Assembly (NCBI GenBank): GCA_040403315.1
Contig: JBBAKX010000001.1
Location: 806,001 to 870,000, forward strand
Source of the DNA: CAMCXT01 sp040403315
GTDB lineage: Bacteria; Bacteroidota; Bacteroidia; M30B66
Reading direction: 5' to 3'
Length of the DNA: 64,000 nt
Positions 60,129-64,000 of the stretch are shown one piece after another (position 1 is the stretch's first letter; every line of letters begins with the position of its first letter). The position numbers were made by a program, and so were the translations under genes. The notes below the pieces were generated by a model, which searched no databases, was not told where the DNA came from, and saw nothing but the letters and a program-made list of their open reading frames with translations.

Positions 60129-60470
60129 TTAGTCTTTGCTCAGCAATCGGTCGATGTTCTCGAAGTAATCGATCGAGTCGTCGAGGAAGAAGTCCAAATC
60201 AGGTACGATACGAAGCTGGTTTCGAACCAATTCTCCAAGCATTTTGCGGATTTCTTTTTTCATCCCTTTGATGACTTCCATCAATTCTTCTGGCTTTTGA
60301 GCTTTAAACAAACTCAAATATACCCTGGCAAGACTAAGGTCTGGACTCACCCGAACAATTGTTACTGTAATTAGCGCAGATCCAAAGTGATTGCGGCTTT
60401 CGCGTTGAAAGTAAACGGCCAGCTCTTTCTGAACCAATCGGGAAACTTTTTTTTGTCTGGTCGATTCCAT
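60129..60470 (-). CDS. rbfA: Ribosome-binding factor A
   Basis: RbfA assists 16S rRNA maturation, mainly under cold stress. The 113-residue product begins MESTRQKKVSRLVQKELAVY and has the KH-like signature VSPDLSLARVYLSLF and IRKMLGELVRNQLRIVPDLD. It is full length. A -7 box ends four bases before its start codon. Confidence 0.95.
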   Translation of the reverse strand: MESTRQKKVSRLVQKELAVYFQRESRNHFGSALITVTIVRVSPDLSLARVYLSLFKAQKPEELMEVIKGMKKEIRKMLGELVRNQLRIVPDLDFFLDDSIDYFENIDRLLSKD

Positions 60471-60474
60471 TCTG

Positions 60475-60482
60475 CAAAGGTA
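60475..60482 (-). promoter_or_regulatory. -7 box of rbfA
   Basis: TACCTTTG on the minus strand, followed by CAGA and the ATG at 60470. It predicts a leaderless transcript. It lies 22 bp from the divergent -7 box of the ABC exporter. Confidence 0.6.
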
Positions 60483-60504
60483 AAAAGCCGCGCGTTTATT
60501 TCAG

Positions 60505-60512
60505 TACATTTG
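60505..60512 (+). promoter_or_regulatory. -7 box of the MsbA-like exporter
   Basis: TACATTTG ends six bases before the ATG at 60519. The two divergent promoters (with that of rbfA) overlap in their -33 regions, so polymerase could occupy only one at a time. Confidence 0.6.
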
Positions 60513-60518
60513 AGCCCT

Positions 60519-62339
60519 ATGCGCCTTCTTTCTGGTCCGTACAAGTACATTACTCCCTATTGGAGGTACGTTGCACTCAATATTCTTTTCAATTTATTAG
60601 GAATTTTCTTTGGTTTATTCACCATTACACTGGCTATTCCCTTTTTAGGGTTGCTTTTTGGAACCGAAAAACCCGTTGTAGAACTGCCTGATTTTAAATT
60701 CAGTGCCGAATACATTCAAGCAGCTTTCAATCATTTTATTTCTAATGTAATTCAAGAATCTGGAAGAGAAGCTGCTCTGATCAAAATGAGTTTGATGGTG
60801 CTTCTGATGTTCTTCTTGAAGAACCTCTGTCGATACATGGCGATGTATTTTCTCGCACCAGTTCGAAATGGGGTGATAATGGACATCCGCAATGCACTTT
60901 TCGACAAAGTCCTCATTCTGCCACTATCATTTTACAGCAACGAGCGAAAGGGCGATATCATGGCCCGAATGAATAACGATGTGCAGGAAATCGAGTGGTC
61001 GGTGATTGGTGCAATTGAAATGGTTTTTAGGGATCCACCAACTGTGATTATTTACTTGGTCACTTTGTTTGTTATGAGCCCCGAGCTTACCATGTTTTCT
61101 CTAATTCTCATCCCTCTTGCTGGTTTGCTCATCGGGAAAATAGGAAAAAGTCTCAAAAGATCATCGGATGTTGGGATGAAGAAAACCGGCGATCTACTTT
61201 CGATCATCGAAGAAACACTCGGAGGCCTGAGAATTATCAAGGCATTCAGAGCCGAATCTCAATTAAATCAGAGGTTCGCAGGGATGAACAATGATTTGCG
61301 CAGAGTGATGAATCGGATCTACCGAAAAAAAGATCTCGCTTCTCCAATGAGTGAGTTAATGGGCTCCGCTGTGATCGTAGCGATTATGTGGTACGGAGGT
61401 TCTGCAGTTTTAAGCGGAAATTCTTCGCTTTCTCCAGAGGTTTTCATGACGTTCATCTTACTCTTCACACAAATTCTTCCACCGATTAAAGCGATCACTC
61501 AGGCCTATTACAACCTTCAGAAAGGTCGTGCTTCTATGGATCGTGTAAATCAAATTCTAGATGCTGAAAATACGATTCCAGAGAAAGAGAATGCTGAGAA
61601 TATTCAGTCGCTTCAATCGAAAGTGGAGTTCAAAAATGTGTCGTTCGATTATATTGGATCGCCCATCATCAATGATGTAAATTTCCAATTAGAGAAAGGA
61701 AAAACTATTGCCCTAGTTGGCCCTTCGGGATCTGGTAAATCAACTTTAGCTGATTTGCTTTCTCGTTTTTATGATGTGAAAAGTGGACAAATTACTGTCG
61801 ATGGGAAAGATTTGCGTGACCTCAAACTGTCGGATCTTCGCGGATTAATGGGAATTGTTAGTCAGGAAAGCATCCTGTTTAACGACTCTGTTTTCAATAA
61901 CATAGCACTTGGAAACCCAAATGCAACAATGGAGGCGGTGATTGAAGCCGCGAAACTTGCCAATGCCCATGATTTTATTAGTGCACTAGAAGACGGCTAT
62001 TTTACTTTGATTGGAGACCGTGGTTCGAAACTTTCCGGTGGGCAACGACAAAGATTATCGATTGCACGGGCTGTGCTGAAAAATCCAGATATCTTAATTC
62101 TTGATGAAGCAACTTCTGCATTGGATACTGAAAGTGAACGCCTTGTACAAGATGCGCTGTCGGTTTTAATGAAGAACAGAACTTCATTGGTCATTGCCCA
62201 TCGACTGTCGACAATTCGGCATGCCGATGAAATTTTAGTGCTCGAATTGGGTAAAATTATAGAAAGAGGCACCCACGATGAGCTCATTTCTCATGGAGGA
62301 ATGTACAAAAGGCTATGCGATTTGCAGGAGTTTCGTTAA
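60519..62339 (+). CDS. ABC exporter, MsbA/multidrug type
   Basis: A 606-residue half-transporter: six membrane segments (residues about 20-320, YITPYWRYVALNILFNLLG) fused to a nucleotide-binding domain with Walker A GPSGSGKST (about residue 400), Q-loop, signature LSGGQRQR (about 506) and Walker B ILILDEATSALD. It should act as a homodimer. By likeness it could be a lipid flippase (MsbA) or a drug exporter; the sequence does not separate them. The start at 60519 follows its -7 box; the frame is open back into rbfA (60387), which is rejected. Confidence 0.93.
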   Translation: MRLLSGPYKYITPYWRYVALNILFNLLGIFFGLFTITLAIPFLGLLFGTEKPVVELPDFKFSAEYIQAAFNHFISNVIQESGREAALIKMSLMVLLMFFLKNLCRYMAMYFLAPVRNGVIMDIRNALFDKVLILPLSFYSNERKGDIMARMNNDVQEIEWSVIGAIEMVFRDPPTVIIYLVTLFVMSPELTMFSLILIPLAGLLIGKIGKSLKRSSDVGMKKTGDLLSIIEETLGGLRIIKAFRAESQLNQRFAGMNNDLRRVMNRIYRKKDLASPMSELMGSAVIVAIMWYGGSAVLSGNSSLSPEVFMTFILLFTQILPPIKAITQAYYNLQKGRASMDRVNQILDAENTIPEKENAENIQSLQSKVEFKNVSFDYIGSPIINDVNFQLEKGKTIALVGPSGSGKSTLADLLSRFYDVKSGQITVDGKDLRDLKLSDLRGLMGIVSQESILFNDSVFNNIALGNPNATMEAVIEAAKLANAHDFISALEDGYFTLIGDRGSKLSGGQRQRLSIARAVLKNPDILILDEATSALDTESERLVQDALSVLMKNRTSLVIAHRLSTIRHADEILVLELGKIIERGTHDELISHGGMYKRLCDLQEFR

Positions 62340-62397
62340 TTTATATGATTGAAAATCAGGCATTGAAAAATTATTTTTCCTCTTTTATGCTTTTCCG

Positions 62398-62428
62398 TTG
62401 CGTGGATAAATAAAATGGTGTAAAATTG
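62398..62428 (+). promoter_or_regulatory. Promoter of tRNA-Asn
   Basis: TTG (62398-62400), 20 bp, then TAAAATTG (62421-62428), one mismatch from TAnnTTTG. It is followed by GCAGCCTCAAAATTCC, which resembles the initial sequence of the other translation-gene promoters. The tRNA begins 12 bp later. Confidence 0.7.
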
Positions 62429-62440
62429 CAGCCTCAAAAT

Positions 62441-62514
62441 TCCTTGGTAGCTCAGCCGGTTAGAGCATCTGACTGTTAATCAGAGGGTCGTTGGTTCGAG
62501 TCCAACCCGAGGAG
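62441..62514 (+). tRNA. tRNA-Asn (anticodon GTT)
   Basis: A complete 74-nt cloverleaf: acceptor TCCTTGG/CCGAGGA (one T-G pair), D arm with CTCAGCCGGTTAGAG, anticodon stem TCTGA/TCAGA carrying loop CTGTTAA with anticodon GTT at 62475-62477, and T arm TTGG TTCGAGT CCAA. The 3' CCA is not encoded. Confidence 0.95.
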
Positions 62515-62519
62515 CAAAA

Positions 62520-62549
62520 ACCACCTGCGTCTAGGCGGTTTTTTTGTTT
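62520..62549 (+). terminator. Rho-independent terminator after tRNA-Asn
   Basis: ACCACCT (62520-62526) pairs with AGGCGGT (62533-62539) with one A-C mismatch and is followed by seven or more T. The tRNA is therefore transcribed alone. Confidence 0.8.
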
Positions 62550-62676
62550 TTAGCTATTCGGGATTTTCAACCACAGTGTAAAAACGTATCCAATCTTCTG
62601 GTTAAGTTATCATAATCGACTATTATATAGGCGCTTAATTTATTTGAAAGCAGCAACTATCCTCAGCGGAAAAGCC

Positions 62677-62684
62677 TAAATTTG
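62677..62684 (+). promoter_or_regulatory. -7 box upstream of the E2 gene
   Basis: TAAATTTG matches TAnnTTTG and lies 26 bp before the ATG at 62711. It is followed by GCCGC, as at other -7 boxes here. No clear -33 TTG. Confidence 0.5.
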
Positions 62685-62710
62685 CCGCAAATTAAACTGT
62701 CACCTTTCCT

Positions 62711-64000
62711 ATGGCGCAATTTGAATTGGTTATGCCGAAAATGGGCGAAAGCGTCGCCGAAGCCACAATTATCAAATGGCTAAAAAAGCCCGGCGATAGT
62801 ATCGAACTAGACGAGCCCGTCCTTGAAATTGCAACCGATAAGGTTGACTCTGAAATCCCTTCCCCGGTAGCGGGAATCCTAGAAAAAATCCTTTTCGAGG
62901 AAGGCCAAACGATTTTGGTGAACGGTGTTATCGCTATCATCAATACTTCAGCTGAAGCTACTTCAGCGCCTGCATCGACATTTGCTCCAGTTGCAGCAGC
63001 GAAAGCTCCCGAAGTTATTGTATCAGCCTCTGCTTCAGCAGAAACATCAGTGAGCGAATCTATCAGTTCTAAATCCGAAAGCGGAAAATTCTATTCTCCA
63101 CTGGTGCGAAACATCGCCAAGGAAGAGAAGATCTCCATGCAGGAACTGGATTCCATCCCCGGAACCGGGAAAGAAGGCCGCGTAACCAAAGACGACCTCA
63201 TGAATTGGTTGTCGAACCGCAAGCCTGGCCAAGCAGCTCCAGTATCTGCACCAGCGGTAAAAGCAACACAAGTTGCACCAGCAGTTTCAATGAATGCAGG
63301 CGACGAAATTATCGAAATGGATCGCATGCGTAAGCTCATTGCCGATCATATGGTGATGTCGAAATCTGTAAGTCCACACGTTACTTCGTTTGTTGAGGTT
63401 GATGTTACCAATATGGTACTTTGGAGAGAGCGTATAAAGAAAGATTTCGAAAAGCGTGAAGGCGAAAAAATCACATTTACTCCGATCATCATCGAAGCAG
63501 TTGCTCGCGCAATAAAAGATCTTCCAATGATCAATGTTTCGGTTAGTGGAACCAGCATCATCAAACGTAAGAACATCAATATCGGAATGGCGACTGCGCT
63601 TCCTTCAGGAAACTTGATCGTTCCAGTAATTAAAAATGCCGATACACTTTCACTGGTTGGGATTACTAAATCGGTAAACGATTTGGCTACCCGAGCCCGA
63701 GCCAATAAACTTGCCCCAGACGATATTTCTGGTGGAACCTTCACTGTTACCAATGTTGGATCTTTCGGAAATGTGATGGGTACGCCGATCATTAACCAAC
63801 CTCAGGTAGCAATTATGGCTGTTGGAGTGATCAAAAAGAAACCAGCAGTTTTAGAAACGCCACAGGGTGATGTGATTGCTATCCGCCACATGATGTATTG
63901 CTCACTTTCATACGATCATCGTGTAGTAGATGGTTCTCTTGGAGGAAGCTTCATTCGCAAGGTGGCTGATTATCTCGAAGCATTCGACATCAACCGTCCT
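62711..64000 (+). CDS. 2-oxo acid dehydrogenase E2 component (3' end cut by window edge)
   Basis: The dihydrolipoyl acyltransferase core of a 2-oxo acid dehydrogenase complex. The visible 430 residues begin MAQFELVMPKMGESVAEATI. They have one N-terminal lipoyl domain with Lys44 in EIATDKVDSE, an Ala/Pro/Ser-rich linker, an E1/E3-binding domain (SPLVRNIAKEEKISMQELDS) and a catalytic domain with the active-site SYDHRVVDG near the end. The stop is beyond 64000 but few residues can be missing. The substrate (pyruvate, 2-oxoglutarate or branched-chain) cannot be decided from this piece. Confidence 0.94.
   Translation, partial: MAQFELVMPKMGESVAEATIIKWLKKPGDSIELDEPVLEIATDKVDSEIPSPVAGILEKILFEEGQTILVNGVIAIINTSAEATSAPASTFAPVAAAKAPEVIVSASASAETSVSESISSKSESGKFYSPLVRNIAKEEKISMQELDSIPGTGKEGRVTKDDLMNWLSNRKPGQAAPVSAPAVKATQVAPAVSMNAGDEIIEMDRMRKLIADHMVMSKSVSPHVTSFVEVDVTNMVLWRERIKKDFEKREGEKITFTPIIIEAVARAIKDLPMINVSVSGTSIIKRKNINIGMATALPSGNLIVPVIKNADTLSLVGITKSVNDLATRARANKLAPDDISGGTFTVTNVGSFGNVMGTPIINQPQVAIMAVGVIKKKPAVLETPQGDVIAIRHMMYCSLSYDHRVVDGSLGGSFIRKVADYLEAFDINRP

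Overview
The window comes from a member of the Bacteroidota, most likely a Flavobacteriales-type marine or aquatic heterotroph. The main signs are four secreted proteins ending in Type IX secretion (T9SS type A) sorting domains, promoters of the Bacteroidetes type (TTG, about 19-21 bp, then TAnnTTTG), no Shine-Dalgarno-based starts, and Bacteroidota families such as DUF4290 and DUF5723/OmpA. The DNA is moderately AT-rich and almost wholly coding. I saw no insertion sequence, prophage, CRISPR array or pseudogene.

Layout. Positions 1-13996 (minus strand) hold the str-S10-spc ribosomal cluster in the order rpsL, rpsG, fusA, rpsJ, rplC, rplD, rplW, rplB, rpsS, rplV, rpsC, then a terminator and a new promoter, then rplP, rpmC, rpsQ, rplN, rplX, rplE, rpsN, rpsH, rplF, rplR, rpsE, rpmD, rplO and secY (cut by the window edge). 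Positions 14.3-27.8 kb (plus strand) carry a UvrD/PcrA helicase, DUF4290-murA-membrane protein, a TlpA thioredoxin, grpE-dnaJ, a NatAB-like ABC pair and pheT. Positions 27.8-34.1 kb (minus) carry recR-ubiA and ppx-NtrC-like regulator-TPR-SGNH/T9SS protein. Positions 34.2-41.3 kb hold a sodium:solute symporter, a GNAT, a lipoprotein MsrA, an SRPBCC protein and mtaB-lgt-suhB. At 41.4-41.8 kb lies a tRNA-Glu/rpsT unit. Positions 41.9-46.6 kb hold rnhB, a lipoprotein and an OmpA-family protein with a thrombospondin type 3 array. Positions 46.7-57.6 kb are richest in surface proteins: a PKD/T9SS protein, two T9SS-exported M43 metalloproteases, small conserved unknowns, an OmpR-type regulator, mqnE with a biotin-carrier-like protein, and pheS. 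Positions 57.8-64 kb carry a peptidoglycan-binding lipoprotein, lolC/E-rbfA, an MsbA-like exporter, tRNA-Asn and a 2-oxo acid dehydrogenase E2 (cut by the window edge).

How the genes fit together. The first 14 kb makes much of the ribosome plus EF-G and the SecY translocon. rpsT, rbfA and two tRNAs elsewhere serve the same purpose. The four strongest promoters for translation genes (str, internal S10, tRNA-Glu/rpsT, tRNA-Asn) share not only the -7 box but also the first ~12 transcribed bases, which suggests common growth-rate control. MurA, Lgt, the Lol-type permease, MsbA-like exporter and OmpA lipoproteins build the envelope. The T9SS proteins are the exported surface layer. MqnE shows that menaquinone is made by the futalosine route, for which the UbiA-family gene could supply the prenyltransferase.

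The window is mainly housekeeping and I did not find an unmistakable new system. The points most worth a second look are the shared translation-gene promoter/initial-transcript motif, the break inside the S10 operon, several predicted leaderless transcripts, a MurA with Asp in place of the fosfomycin-target Cys, an NtrC-like regulator without a DNA-binding domain in a ppx operon, and an overlapping lipoprotein/DUF5723-TSP3-OmpA gene pair.
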